Assembly: GCF_000169095.1 (NCBI RefSeq)
Contig: NZ_AAVU01000005.1
Span: forward strand, 124,001 to 188,000
Source: Lyngbya sp. PCC 8106
GTDB lineage: Bacteria > Cyanobacteriota > Cyanobacteriia > Cyanobacteriales > Microcoleaceae
Reading direction: 5' to 3'
Length of the DNA stretch: 64,000 bases
Each line of letters begins with the position of its first letter. The stretch's first letter is position 1. The notes below the pieces were generated by a model, which was not told the DNA's origin, did no database searches, and worked only from the letters and a program-made list of their open reading frames with translations. A program made the translations under genes and the position numbers. Shown here piece by piece: positions 41,398-50,767 of the stretch.

Positions 41398-41707
41398 ATC
41401 CAAATTCCGTAGAATCAGGGATGACAATTGCCTAGATCAATTTGTTATGTTGGTTCATAGCGTTTAAGAGGCGGCAGGTTAGAGAACTTATTTTCCAGCC
41501 TGAGTGCTTCTGGAGATCAACTGGTTAGTTTTAGCGAGTTGATGTCAGATTAGCCGCGAAAAGAAGCAACCCGTTGATGGCAAGCTCAAACCTGATGTTG
41601 GTATTGAGGATTCTCAATAACCCCCAAAAGTGTAGAGCAGAATGCCTAGACGAGTGCATTTACTACAATCCTTCTATCAACAAACTATTCTTCAAGGACA
41701 GATTATT

Positions 41708-42127
41708 ATGGTAGCTATTCAAGAAAAGCCTCAAACTGCCACCCAACTTAAGACTTCTTCTCAAGGTATTGCGTCTACGGAGTTGCGTCCTTGGGGATCT
41801 TTTACGACTTTAGAAGAAGGCCAAGGTTATAAGATTAAGCGGATTGAAGTGAATCCTGGACATCGCCTCAGTCTACAAATGCACCACCATCGTAGTGAAC
41901 ACTGGATTGTAGTTTCTGGAACTGCTAAGGTGACTTGTGGAGATCACGAAGAAGTGCTATTTGCGAATCAATCGACTTATGTTCCTCAGTGTACTTCTCA
42001 CCGCTTGGAAAATCCTGGCGTGATTCCGTTGATTTTGATCGAAGTTCAAAACGGAGAATATTTGGGAGAGGATGATATCGTTCGTTTTCAAGATGATTAT
42101 TCTCGCGCTCCCGCTCAAGCAAAATAA
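41708..42127 (+). CDS. Mannose-6-phosphate isomerase-like cupin
   Basis: A 139-residue single-domain cupin matching the C-terminal phosphomannose-isomerase half of bifunctional ManC/AlgA: RPWGSFTTLEEGQGYKIKRIEV, then the metal-binding HHHRSEHWIVVSGTA and the late YVPQCTSHRLENPG. The stand-alone form would convert mannose-6-phosphate and fructose-6-phosphate, feeding GDP-mannose for surface sugars. A frame reaching back to 41642 exists, but the ATG at 41708-41710 has AAGGA 9 nt upstream and gives the usual N-terminus. It lies alone after a 373-bp gap. A wider cupin function is possible, but the motif order fits the isomerase family well. Confidence 0.88.
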   Translation: MVAIQEKPQTATQLKTSSQGIASTELRPWGSFTTLEEGQGYKIKRIEVNPGHRLSLQMHHHRSEHWIVVSGTAKVTCGDHEEVLFANQSTYVPQCTSHRLENPGVIPLILIEVQNGEYLGEDDIVRFQDDYSRAPAQAK

Positions 42128-42260
42128 AAAGAAATTAGGATAATATCACTATTAGATCACTAGGGATTAGAAACGGGGGATGTGGGGTAAGAACCTTTCC
42201 TTTTCTGATCTCTAGTTGTAGTCTTGAATTGTGAACTACTGATTTACCGTTCTAGTCGTT

Positions 42261-42590
42261 ATGATACAAGTCACCCCAGCTGCAACCCGTGAAGTGTTTC
42301 GTCTAAAATCAAAGCAAAAGAGTGCCAATGCTTTGTTTCGCGTACGTGTGCAGCCCGGTGGATGTTGTGGTTTGTATTATCAAATGACGTTTGACCAAGC
42401 CTTACAACCCGATGATGTGGTTTACAAGTGTGGTGAGATTCAGGTTGTGATTGATACCCAAAGTTTGAGTCAACTTGAAGGTTTGACTTTGGACTACTCA
42501 GAGGATTTGATGGGCGGAGGATTTCGCTTCAATAACCCTAATGCTGCTCAAACCTGTGGTTGTAGTCATTCATTTGTGGCGAGAGTTTGA
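42261..42590 (+). CDS. IscA/HesB-type iron-sulfur carrier
   Basis: A 109-residue A-type Fe-S carrier. The conserved cysteines are present, one at position 35 or 36 (QPGGCCGLYY) and the pair Cys99-Gly-Cys101 in TCGCSHSF. It would hold an Fe-S cluster or iron for delivery to client proteins. The sequence around the first Cys (GGCCGLYYQMTF) differs from canonical GGCSG of IscA/SufA, so it is a divergent member; it is not next to nifU, sufBCD or hesA. It precedes the str operon, whose promoter starts 32 bp after its stop. The ATG has no clear Shine-Dalgarno site. Confidence 0.88.
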   Translation: MIQVTPAATREVFRLKSKQKSANALFRVRVQPGGCCGLYYQMTFDQALQPDDVVYKCGEIQVVIDTQSLSQLEGLTLDYSEDLMGGGFRFNNPNAAQTCGCSHSFVARV

Positions 42591-42612
42591 GAGATCTTAA
42601 CAATATTTTTTT

Positions 42613-42651
42613 AAACTACACTTGACAAATTGTAGTTTTATTACCTATAGT
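42613..42651 (+). promoter_or_regulatory. Strong promoter of the str operon with flanking dyad
   Basis: TTGACA (42622-42627), 18 bp, TATAGT (42646-42651): nearly consensus sigma70. A perfect 8-bp inverted repeat, AAACTACA (42613-42620) and TGTAGTTT (42631-42638), encloses the -35 box. It could be an operator, or the terminator of the IscA gene, since the right arm runs into TTTTATT. Confidence 0.65.
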
Positions 42652-43242
42652 AACAATTTGGGTATCAAAATAATTAAAGAATTCAGTCTAGTATCCTGTC
42701 GCCAAGGGGTCAAGGGATTCTCTGCTCAATTGAGCAGGAGCGTGAATCTTTAAAGAGCGTAAAGTCAGAAAAAGGTGAAATTCCCAGAGATTCTCCTGTC
42801 CACGCCAGACGACTGACATCAAACAGCCTCCAGTCATTGGAAAAGCCAAGCCTAAGCAGCTTATGTTGTGAAGGGATGAAGTGTCAGTTCATCTAGAGTT
42901 ATTCAGGAAAACAATCACTCAAATTCACCAGATAGACAGAATTTTGCAGGTCTCCCCAATTGACCCGCATCGCCGGAAAATTGGTGTCCTCGTAGAGTTA
43001 GAGATCTCAAATCAAGCTCTCTTTAGATGAGAGTTGAAGTCGGTAGACTCAGTAGATAACGGGGAATGACTAACTGCGGTTAGTGTTCTACGCAACGGTG
43101 AATCAAGCCACTAACGTAACTCGTGAGGCTAGGCTAACCAATCCTTCTCCAAGAGTAGAGAGGGAAAACTTTCAACGGAAGTTGATTCAGACAAAGACTC
43201 TAAAACCAGAAAATGCCGATTTGAGGAAATATGTGATAACTC
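42652..43242 (+). promoter_or_regulatory. Long leader of the str operon
   Basis: About 585 nt separate the promoter from rpsL, with no gene. A perfect 16-bp palindrome CTGCTCAATTGAGCAG (42722-42737) is nested in a longer stem closed by GATTC (42716-42720) and GAATC (42744-42748). The length and structure suggest a regulated leader or a separate small RNA; I recognise no known family. A 77-codon frame at 43083-43316 overlaps rpsL and is not convincing. Confidence 0.45.
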
Positions 43243-43614
43243 ATGCCCACTATACAGCAACTTATTCGATCTGCACGAGAAAAAGCACTGAAAAAGACAA
43301 AATCGCCAGCGCTTAAGAGTTGTCCGCAGCGCCGAGGCGTTTGTACAAGAGTCTATACAACCACACCCAAAAAACCCAATTCAGCCCTGCGTAAAGTCGC
43401 CCGGGTTCGATTGACTTCCGGCTTTGAAGTCACGGCTTACATTCCTGGAATTGGTCATAACTTACAGGAACACTCAGTTGTGATGATTCGTGGAGGTCGG
43501 GTTAAAGACTTACCGGGAGTCCGATATCACATTATCCGGGGGACTCTAGATACAGCCGGAGTAAAAGACCGTCGCCAAGGACGATCAAAGTATGGGGCCA
43601 AACGTCCTAAGTAA
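43243..43614 (+). CDS. rpsL: 30S ribosomal protein S12
   Basis: 123 residues, full length and highly conserved: MPTIQQLIRSAREKALKK, then TTPKKPNSALRKVARVRLTSG and the decoding-centre loop GGRVKDLPGVRYH. Lys at the TPKKPNSA position is the wild-type, streptomycin-sensitive form. It is the first gene of the str operon, followed by rpsG after 80 bp. S12 lies at the A site of the 30S subunit and monitors codon pairing. The preceding leader is very long for this operon. Confidence 0.98.
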   Translation: MPTIQQLIRSAREKALKKTKSPALKSCPQRRGVCTRVYTTTPKKPNSALRKVARVRLTSGFEVTAYIPGIGHNLQEHSVVMIRGGRVKDLPGVRYHIIRGTLDTAGVKDRRQGRSKYGAKRPK

Positions 43615-43694
43615 AAGTATGAAGTTAAGTCATCAAATGACCGATCTTGGATGAAATGATTAATAATCAAAAGCAATTAGGGTAAAAATTAGGT

Positions 43695-44165
43695 ATGTCT
43701 CGTCGTAGAGTAGTTCAAAAACGTCCTGTTCCCCCAGACTCGGTGTATAATAGCCGCCTAGTGAGTATGATGGTTCGTCGCATTATGAGGCATGGGAAAA
43801 AATCTCTAGCCTACCGAGTTATCTATGATGCGATGAAAATTATCGAAGAACGAACCGGGTCTGAACCGTTAGAACTGTTTGAAAAAGCAGTACGAAACGT
43901 GACTCCGTTAGTGGAAGTTAAAGCTAGACGGGTAGGGGGCGCAACTTACCAAGTACCGATGGAAGTTCGCTCAGAACGGGGAACCACCCTGGCGTTGCGT
44001 TGGTTAATCAATTATTCCAGACAACGAGCGGGTCGGACAATGGCAATGAAACTGGCTAACGAGCTAATGGATGCTGCCAACGAAACCGGAAGTGCTGTTC
44101 GCAAACGCGAAGAAACCCACCGTATGGCAGATGCAAACAAAGCCTTTGCCCATTATCGGTACTAA
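43695..44165 (+). CDS. rpsG: 30S ribosomal protein S7
   Basis: 156 residues, typical bacterial length. It starts MSRRRVVQKRPVPPDSVYNS and contains the conserved EVKARRVGGATYQVPMEVR and the C-terminal KREETHRMADANKAFAHYRY. S7 nucleates assembly of the 30S head and contacts E-site tRNA. It is the second gene of the str operon, with 75 bp before fusA. In enterobacteria S7 represses this operon by binding the rpsL-rpsG gap; the gap here is 80 bp, and I do not see a clear copy of that site. Confidence 0.98.
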   Translation: MSRRRVVQKRPVPPDSVYNSRLVSMMVRRIMRHGKKSLAYRVIYDAMKIIEERTGSEPLELFEKAVRNVTPLVEVKARRVGGATYQVPMEVRSERGTTLALRWLINYSRQRAGRTMAMKLANELMDAANETGSAVRKREETHRMADANKAFAHYRY

Positions 44166-44240
44166 AATGAATGAGGTGGGGATAGCAGTGATTTCCGCAA
44201 ACAGATAGAATCTTAATGAAGGCTTAAAAAGGAGGTAGCT

Positions 44241-46334
44241 GTGGCACGTACTATCCCGCTTGAGAGAGTACGTAATATTGGTATTGCAGCCCACATCGAT
44301 GCGGGCAAGACAACCACAACTGAACGGATTTTATTTTATTCAGGTGTGGTTCATAAAATGGGTGAAGTCCACGATGGTACTGCGGTTACTGACTGGATGG
44401 CTCAAGAGCGGGAGCGTGGTATCACGATCACGGCTGCCGCTATCAGTACCAGTTGGAGAGATCATCGCATCAATATCATTGACACTCCGGGTCACGTTGA
44501 TTTCACGATTGAAGTCGAACGTTCAATGCGAGTGTTAGATGGAGTAATTGCCGTCTTTTGCTCTGTCGGTGGTGTTCAGCCCCAATCCGAAACCGTTTGG
44601 CGACAAGCAGAACGCTACAAAGTTCCTCGGATTGCATTCGTGAACAAAATGGATCGCACAGGCTCCAACTTTTTCAAGGTTTACGAACAAGTTCGTGATC
44701 GCTTGAGAGCCAACGCCGTTCCGATTCAAGTTCCGATTGGTAGTGAAAGTGACTTCCGGGGACTTGTAGACTTGGTGGCGATGAAAACATACATCTACAC
44801 CAATGACTTAGGTACAGATATCCAGGAAAGTGATGAAATTCCCGATGAGGTCAAAGATCTCGTCGAGGAGTATCGCGAAAAAATGCTGGAATCTTTGGCT
44901 GAATGTGATGAAGCCATGATGGAAAAGTACCTCGGTGCCCTAGAAGGTGGCGAACTCCCGACAGAGGAAGAAATTCGCGCTGCAATTCGTAAGGCAACTA
45001 TTGCCGGAACCATTGTCCCAATCTTGTGCGGTTCTGCCTTTAAAAACAGAGGCGTACAACGGTTGTTGGATTGTGTGGTCGATTACCTACCGGCTCCGAC
45101 CGAAGTACCAGCGATTAAAGGTACACTTCCAAGTGGAGAAGAAGAAGAACGTCCGGCCAATGACGAAGCCCCCTTGTCTGCACTCGCTTTCAAGATTATG
45201 GCTGATCCCTATGGTCGTTTGACCTTTGTGCGGGTCTACTCTGGAGTTCTTCAGAAAGGAAGTTATGTTTACAACTCATCTAAAGACAAGAAAGAACGTA
45301 TTTCTCGTCTGATTGTGTTGAAAGCAGATGATCGCATTGAAGTTGATGAACTGCGAGCAGGAGACTTGGGAGCCGCTTTAGGTCTTAAAGATACCCTGAC
45401 TGGAGATACGCTATGTGATGATAGCTCTCCGATTATTTTGGAATCTTTGTTTATCCCAGAACCTGTAATTTCGGTGGCGGTCGAACCCAAAACCAAACAG
45501 GATATGGAGAAGCTATCCAAGGCTCTGCAATCTCTGTCAGAGGAAGATCCCACTTTCCGAGTGTCTATTGATTCGGAGACCAACCAAACCGTAATTGCGG
45601 GGATGGGAGAACTCCACTTAGAGATTCTAGTAGACCGGATGTTACGGGAGTTTAAGGTCGAAGCGAACGTGGGCGCCCCCCAGGTTGCCTATCGGGAAAC
45701 CATTCGCAAAGCCGTTAAAACTGAGGGTAAGTTTATCCGTCAGAGTGGAGGTAAAGGTCAATACGGCCATGTCGTCATTGAACTTGAACCGGGTGAATCG
45801 GGAAGCGGCTTTGAATTTATTTCCAAAATTGTCGGGGGTTCTGTTCCGAAAGAATATATTAACCCGGCAGCAGAAGGAATGAAAGAAGCCTGTGAATCGG
45901 GTGTAATTGCCGGATATCCATTGATTGATGTCAAAGCGACATTAGTCGATGGTTCCTATCACGATGTAGACTCCTCTGAAATGGCTTTTAAGATTGCAGG
46001 TTCGATGGCAATCAAACAAGGAGTTCAGAAAGCCTCACCTGTGCTGCTTGAGCCAATGATGAAGGTCGAAGTAGAAGTCCCAGATGATTTTATCGGTACT
46101 GTCATCGGTGATCTCAACTCCCGTCGCGGCCAGATCGAGGCTCAGGAAACGGATCAGTCACAAGGTCTGGCGAAGGTAACGGCAAAAGTTCCTTTAGCGG
46201 AAATGTTTGGTTATGCGACTGATATTCGGTCAAATACCCAAGGACGAGGAATATTCTCAATGGAATTTAGCCATTATGATGAAGTTCCTCGCAGTGTGGC
46301 TGAAACTATTATTGCCAAGAGTAAAGGGGAATAA
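44241..46334 (+). CDS. fusA: Translation elongation factor G
   Basis: A full-length 697-residue EF-G. G1 is AHIDAGKTTTTERIL, G2/switch I has RGITITAAA, G3 is DTPGHVDF and G4 NKMD; domains II to V follow to the end (GHVVIELEPGESG, then HYDEVP near the C-terminus). It drives ribosome translocation with GTP. The start is GTG at 44241-44243, fixed by AAAAAGGAGGTAGCT just upstream. It is the third gene of the str operon. A second EF-G-like copy is not in this window. Nothing unusual is seen in length or motifs. Confidence 0.98.
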   Translation: MARTIPLERVRNIGIAAHIDAGKTTTTERILFYSGVVHKMGEVHDGTAVTDWMAQERERGITITAAAISTSWRDHRINIIDTPGHVDFTIEVERSMRVLDGVIAVFCSVGGVQPQSETVWRQAERYKVPRIAFVNKMDRTGSNFFKVYEQVRDRLRANAVPIQVPIGSESDFRGLVDLVAMKTYIYTNDLGTDIQESDEIPDEVKDLVEEYREKMLESLAECDEAMMEKYLGALEGGELPTEEEIRAAIRKATIAGTIVPILCGSAFKNRGVQRLLDCVVDYLPAPTEVPAIKGTLPSGEEEERPANDEAPLSALAFKIMADPYGRLTFVRVYSGVLQKGSYVYNSSKDKKERISRLIVLKADDRIEVDELRAGDLGAALGLKDTLTGDTLCDDSSPIILESLFIPEPVISVAVEPKTKQDMEKLSKALQSLSEEDPTFRVSIDSETNQTVIAGMGELHLEILVDRMLREFKVEANVGAPQVAYRETIRKAVKTEGKFIRQSGGKGQYGHVVIELEPGESGSGFEFISKIVGGSVPKEYINPAAEGMKEACESGVIAGYPLIDVKATLVDGSYHDVDSSEMAFKIAGSMAIKQGVQKASPVLLEPMMKVEVEVPDDFIGTVIGDLNSRRGQIEAQETDQSQGLAKVTAKVPLAEMFGYATDIRSNTQGRGIFSMEFSHYDEVPRSVAETIIAKSKGE

Positions 46335-46485
46335 TAGTTGAAAGGGGGCAAGAAGTGCAGGTGAGGAGATAAAATACAGATTAACTCCTTGTCGCCTTCT
46401 GCTCCCCCAGACTCAATCTAGAGTGATCAGGTTTTAGCCTCAATTATTCAACATCTAACATCTCGAATCAAAGATCAAGTAGGAT

Positions 46486-47715
46486 ATGGCACGCGCAAAA
46501 TTTGAACGGAACAAACCTCACGTTAACATTGGTACAATTGGTCACGTTGACCATGGTAAAACCACTCTGACTGCTGCTATCACCATGACATTGGCAGCAG
46601 GTGGTGGAGCCAAAGCCCGTAAATATGAAGATATTGATGCGGCTCCTGAAGAAAAAGCTCGGGGAATTACCATCAACACTGCTCACGTAGAGTACGAAAC
46701 GGGCAGTCGTCACTATGCTCACGTAGATTGCCCCGGACACGCAGATTATGTGAAAAACATGATCACGGGAGCAGCTCAAATGGATGGAGCGATCTTGGTG
46801 GTTTCTGCGGCTGACGGCCCCATGCCTCAAACTCGGGAACATATTCTACTTGCTCGGCAGGTGGGTGTTCCGAGCCTTGTGGTTTTCCTCAATAAGCAAG
46901 ACCAAGTTGATGACGAAGAGTTACTCGAACTGGTTGAATTAGAAGTGCGGGAATTGCTGAGTTCCTATGATTTTCCAGGCGATGATATCCCCATTGTTTC
47001 GGGTTCGGCTCTGCTGGCTGTAGAAGCGATGGTTGAAAATCCTAAAATCGCCAAGGGTGATAATCAGTGGGTTGATAAGATCTACGCGCTGATGGATAAC
47101 GTCGATGAATACATCCCCACACCCGAACGTGCGATTGATAAGCCTTTCCTAATGGCGGTAGAAGATGTCTTCTCTATCACAGGTCGGGGTACTGTCGCCA
47201 CGGGCCGGATTGAACGGGGTAAAGTCAAGGTGGGTGAAACCGTTGAGTTGGTCGGCATCAGAGATACTCGTAGCACAACTGTAACGGGTGTAGAAATGTT
47301 CCAGAAAATCCTCGACGAAGGAATGGCTGGAGATAACGTTGGATTGTTGCTACGGGGTCTGCAAAAAGCCGATATCGCTCGGGGTATGGTACTCGCTAAA
47401 CCCGGTAGTATTACCCCTCATACTCAATTTGAGTCTGAGGTTTATGTTCTCAAAAAAGAAGAAGGTGGTCGTCATACACCCTTCTTTTCTGGCTATCGTC
47501 CTCAATTCTACGTGCGAACCACGGATGTAACGGGTACAATTGACAGCTACACTGCTGATGATGGTTCCAATGTAGAAATGGTCATGCCGGGAGACCGGAT
47601 TAAAATGAACGTGACTCTAATTACTCCAATTGCAATTGAGCAGGGAATGCGCTTTGCAATTCGTGAAGGAGGACGGACTATCGGTGCGGGAGTTGTGTCG
47701 AAAATTGTGAAGTAG
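46486..47715 (+). CDS. tuf: Translation elongation factor Tu
   Basis: This 409-residue EF-Tu has the expected size for cyanobacteria. The GTP-binding motifs are GHVDHGKTTLTAAIT (G1), DCPGHADYVKNM (G3) and NKQDQVDDEE (G4). The switch I segment has EKARGITINTAHVEY, and domains II-III finish with GGRTIGAGVVSKIVK. The cyanobacterial/plastid insertion is visible as YTADDGSNVEMVMPGDRIK. It brings aminoacyl-tRNA to the ribosome. It lies 151 bp downstream of fusA on the same strand and is followed by a 397-bp gap before rpsJ, so rpsJ may have its own promoter or 5'-processed mRNA. Confidence 0.98.
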   Translation: MARAKFERNKPHVNIGTIGHVDHGKTTLTAAITMTLAAGGGAKARKYEDIDAAPEEKARGITINTAHVEYETGSRHYAHVDCPGHADYVKNMITGAAQMDGAILVVSAADGPMPQTREHILLARQVGVPSLVVFLNKQDQVDDEELLELVELEVRELLSSYDFPGDDIPIVSGSALLAVEAMVENPKIAKGDNQWVDKIYALMDNVDEYIPTPERAIDKPFLMAVEDVFSITGRGTVATGRIERGKVKVGETVELVGIRDTRSTTVTGVEMFQKILDEGMAGDNVGLLLRGLQKADIARGMVLAKPGSITPHTQFESEVYVLKKEEGGRHTPFFSGYRPQFYVRTTDVTGTIDSYTADDGSNVEMVMPGDRIKMNVTLITPIAIEQGMRFAIREGGRTIGAGVVSKIVK

Positions 47716-48112
47716 GCACGGCCTATAAACACTGATCAAAGAAAACAGCTCGTCTTTAACCAATTGCGTTAATTCGTACAGTGGTAACTCAGGCGGGCTG
47801 TTTATCCCCGTGAGGTTCTACTCGATATTGTGAAAATATTAAAATGGAATGATTTTCTTCAATTTGGAAGTTGATCGGTTGTTAACTTAAACCGTTTTAA
47901 ACCGATGAATTAGACCAGAAGAAAACGATTCTGATCACTATTTCTGACTTCAAAAGCAGACAAAAAAACTGTCATGCTTGTTAACAAGTCAGAGCTTTGT
48001 GTGGTCAGAATACTCAAATGTTCTAGGGATGAGTATTTTACCCGTTTTGGGTAACATCTTGAAAACAGAAGTCGCTAAAAACTTAAACCGAACCTGGAAA
48101 ACTCAAAACCCA
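47716..48112 (+). other. tuf-rpsJ spacer
   Basis: There is no gene in these 397 bp. AAACAGC (about 47743) and GCTGTTT (about 47796) can pair across a long loop as a tuf terminator, followed only by TATCC. A 12-bp palindrome CTTGTTAACAAG sits at 47977-47988. A frame that joins rpsJ from 47978 has no ribosome-binding site and adds a non-S10 tail, so it is discounted. Confidence 0.35.
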
Positions 48113-48430
48113 ATGGCTACTATTCAACAGCAAAAAATTCGTATCCGTCTCAAAGCATTTGATCGTCGTCTGCTGGATACATCTTGTGAAAAAATTGTCG
48201 ATACAGCCAACCGCACAGGGGCAACCGCAATCGGCCCTATTCCTTTACCAACAAAACGACGCATTTATTGTGTGCTTCGTTCTCCTCACGTTGATAAAGA
48301 TTCACGAGAACATTTTGAAACTCGTACTCATCGCCGCATCATTGACATCTATCAGCCTTCTTCTAAAACCATTGATGCTTTGATGAAATTGGATTTACCG
48401 GCGGGTGTGGATATTGAAGTCAAGCTTTAG
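48113..48430 (+). CDS. rpsJ: 30S ribosomal protein S10
   Basis: 105 residues, standard S10: IRIRLKAFDRRLLDTSCEKIV, then TGATAIGPIPLPTKRRIYCVLRS and HKDSREHFE-like segment KDSREHFETRTHRRIIDIYQP. S10 (also NusE, a partner in antitermination) is in the 30S head. The reading frame is open upstream to 47978, but family members start at MATIQQQKIRIRLKAF, so the ATG at 48113-48115 is used. Cyanobacteria often keep rpsJ after tuf, away from the S10 operon, and that holds here. Confidence 0.97.
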   Translation: MATIQQQKIRIRLKAFDRRLLDTSCEKIVDTANRTGATAIGPIPLPTKRRIYCVLRSPHVDKDSREHFETRTHRRIIDIYQPSSKTIDALMKLDLPAGVDIEVKL

Positions 48431-48542
48431 GCCCAATCCGTCAATTTTACAGTACGCTGCTCGAAAATATAGCCATCACGGAGGAACAGGGGAAAGAAAT
48501 CCGTTAAAGTAAAATAAAAGAAGCGCACACCATAAACGGACA

Positions 48543-49202
48543 ATGGCATCATCTTCCTCAATAGCAGTTCGAGAACTTCCCCTGTTTCCACTCCCAGAAG
48601 TGGTTCTATTTCCCGCCATACCTCTGCCGTTGCATATTTTTGAGTTTCGTTATCGGATTATGATCAACACTATCCTCGAAAGCGATAGTCGCTTTGGGGT
48701 TGTGATGTTTGATCCGACTCAAGGTAAAGTCGCTTCTGTCGGGTGTTGTGCTGAAATCATTCAGCATCAGCGTTTACCCGATGATCGCATCAAAATGATC
48801 ACCCTGGGACAGCAACGATTTCGCGTTTTAGAAGCTGTTCGAGAAAAACCCTATTTAGTTGGGTTGGTTGAATGGATAGAAGACGTTCCCCCCCAACAAG
48901 ATCTTAAACCTTTAGCAACGGAAGTTGAAGGCTTGCTGCGAGATGTCGTTCGCCTCTCTAGTAAGCTGATGGATCAAAGCATCAAGCTCCCAGAAGATAT
49001 TCCCAGTTTACCAACAGAACTGTCCTACTGGGTGGCGAGTAACCTCTATGGTGTACCCGCAGAGCAACAAGCTCTTTTAGAAATGCAAGATACCTCAGCT
49101 CGTTTAGAACGGGAAGCGGAAATCTTGGGTTCAACTCGTAGTCACTTAGCGGCTAAAACCGTTCTCAAAGATACCTTTGAAAATCCTGTCGATCCCAACT
49201 AA
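48543..49202 (+). CDS. LON substrate-binding domain protein
   Basis: This 219-residue protein is made of the LON N-terminal (PUA-like) domain alone: ELPLFPLPEVVLFPAIPLPLHIFEFRYR at the start, then RFGVVMFDP and DDRIKMITLGQQRFRVLE. It has no AAA+ or protease part, so it is not Lon itself. Single-domain members are common in cyanobacteria and plants and are thought to bind proteins or act as adaptors; the precise function is unknown. It starts at ATG 48543 and is convergent with the membrane-protein gene 19 bp away. No operon partner is clear. Confidence 0.9.
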   Translation: MASSSSIAVRELPLFPLPEVVLFPAIPLPLHIFEFRYRIMINTILESDSRFGVVMFDPTQGKVASVGCCAEIIQHQRLPDDRIKMITLGQQRFRVLEAVREKPYLVGLVEWIEDVPPQQDLKPLATEVEGLLRDVVRLSSKLMDQSIKLPEDIPSLPTELSYWVASNLYGVPAEQQALLEMQDTSARLEREAEILGSTRSHLAAKTVLKDTFENPVDPN

Positions 49203-49221
49203 GTGAACTCCTGAAAACTTG

Positions 49222-50619
49222 TTAATTTTGTGAGACTTCACAATTCCAGAGCTTGTACCAACTTTGGACTGCTAACCAACCTCCGGATAGCAGTCCTGCT
49301 AAACTTAGGGTTAAGCCGCTGTAGGGAATCAATAAACCGAATATTGGTAAAGCGACCCCTGCGATCGTGCAAATCACAGCCGCTAGAGATGCTTGACGAT
49401 GTTTTCCAAGTCCCCAGACCAAAACGATTAAAATCGGATAAATCAGAGCAAAAGCCAGTTTAGCATCGATCAAACGACTGCTGTAGGTCAGAGTCAGTAA
49501 ACAAGCAAAGAAAATACCCGCTGCGATCGCAACATCTCTCAAGCTCAAGGGTAATGACAAATTCAACAACAGAATCCACCACAAAAAGATTGCCGGAGCT
49601 AACAACAGCAGACGCGGTAAAATTCCTGTATCCGTCACCGGATCAGTAGCGGTAAAAACACCTAACGGATTACGCACAGAAACATTTCCCTCAAAAATCC
49701 AAGTTAACTCTCGTAAACGTTCCTTATCCTGGGTCACTGTCGGGAGAACTCCCGCAAAATCAGCATTGGGAAAATTGGCGTTTACGGTTAGGCGAAAATT
49801 AGACAACAGTTGTCCCATCGGTTCATACACCCAACGAGGCGCACCTTGGGCTTGATACGTTACCCGAAACCGAGTTGTTTCTCCAGGCGCTAAACGAAAT
49901 GGAAACCCATAGTCTCCCGGATTAACCGATACCAATGCTTTTCCCTCTTTTTCGACTTGAAAATTTTGGAGGATCTTATATCCAAAAGGGGGACGAACTT
50001 CAAAGAAAAACTGCTCAATATCACTGAGTCGGTTTACAACTTGATATTCGGCTTCAAAGTCCACACTATACAACCATTGACGAGTCGCCGGATCCGTTGC
50101 TTGATCAATTTTAACTTGAATTTGGGAACCTGCGATCGCCAAAAACCGATCCACTTTCCGGGTTGCTTCTTCCTCAATTTGTTGATTATCAACCCAGCGA
50201 TAGTTTGTATAAGTTTCTTCTACCTGATAACGCACTTGAGGCGCTGCTTGTTCCAGCCGTTCACCTGAAACCGTTGTCACTACTTGAGCCACTTTTTGTT
50301 GTTCCCAGTGATGATATCGATTGGCGAGCGTTGAACACAAAAAAAATCCCCCCACCAAAATCACTAAAATCAAACCAAAATGAGGTAACTTTTGAATCAC
50401 AAAAATATAGCGTTCTAATTCTCCTTGAAGAATAGCGGCGACAGAGGGTTCAGCTTGACGAGAATTCGACCAAGTAATCACCGCCATCACCAAGCCAAAC
50501 GCCAAAACTAATAACGCCAACTTCCAAGAAAATTGAACGATTTGAGAGCCAAAATTAATTAACTCATTCGGATGGGTTAAATCGGGTAAATTCGGAATGC
50601 CTTGAAATGAAGGATACAT
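49222..50619 (-). CDS. Multi-pass membrane protein of unknown function
   Basis: This 465-residue protein has two helices near the N-terminus (ALLVLAFGLVMAVITW and GLILVILVGGFFLC), a soluble middle part of about 220 residues rich in beta-strand pattern (about 110-330), and four to five C-terminal helices from about 335. The middle (YRWVDNQQIEEEATRKVDRFLA, ETTRFRVTYQAQGAPRWVY) would face the periplasm or lumen, if the N-terminus is cytosolic. I recognise no named family, although it looks like a conserved cyanobacterial protein. The ATG at 50617-50619 is preferred to a TTG ten codons upstream. It converges on the LON-domain gene. Confidence 0.7.
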   Translation of the reverse strand: MYPSFQGIPNLPDLTHPNELINFGSQIVQFSWKLALLVLAFGLVMAVITWSNSRQAEPSVAAILQGELERYIFVIQKLPHFGLILVILVGGFFLCSTLANRYHHWEQQKVAQVVTTVSGERLEQAAPQVRYQVEETYTNYRWVDNQQIEEEATRKVDRFLAIAGSQIQVKIDQATDPATRQWLYSVDFEAEYQVVNRLSDIEQFFFEVRPPFGYKILQNFQVEKEGKALVSVNPGDYGFPFRLAPGETTRFRVTYQAQGAPRWVYEPMGQLLSNFRLTVNANFPNADFAGVLPTVTQDKERLRELTWIFEGNVSVRNPLGVFTATDPVTDTGILPRLLLLAPAIFLWWILLLNLSLPLSLRDVAIAAGIFFACLLTLTYSSRLIDAKLAFALIYPILIVLVWGLGKHRQASLAAVICTIAGVALPIFGLLIPYSGLTLSLAGLLSGGWLAVQSWYKLWNCEVSQN

Positions 50620-50767
50620 CTCTAAAATCCGACGATAAAATATGTACAACTCTACTTATATTCATCCGCTCAGTCTCTACTCAGGTCTAGATAAAAAGAA
50701 TTACAAGCTCATACCCAGACATTCCTGATTTTTGACTCCAATCAAAATCAATCCCACTTCACTTTAA

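Noticed and set aside
43083..43316. 77-codon frame in the str leader running into rpsL
   Set aside because: Overlaps rpsL in another frame, has no ribosome-binding site and a composition unlike a folded protein.
47978..48112. N-terminal extension of S10
   Set aside because: Starts at TTG without a ribosome-binding site, and adds 45 residues unlike any S10; the ATG at 48113 fits the family.
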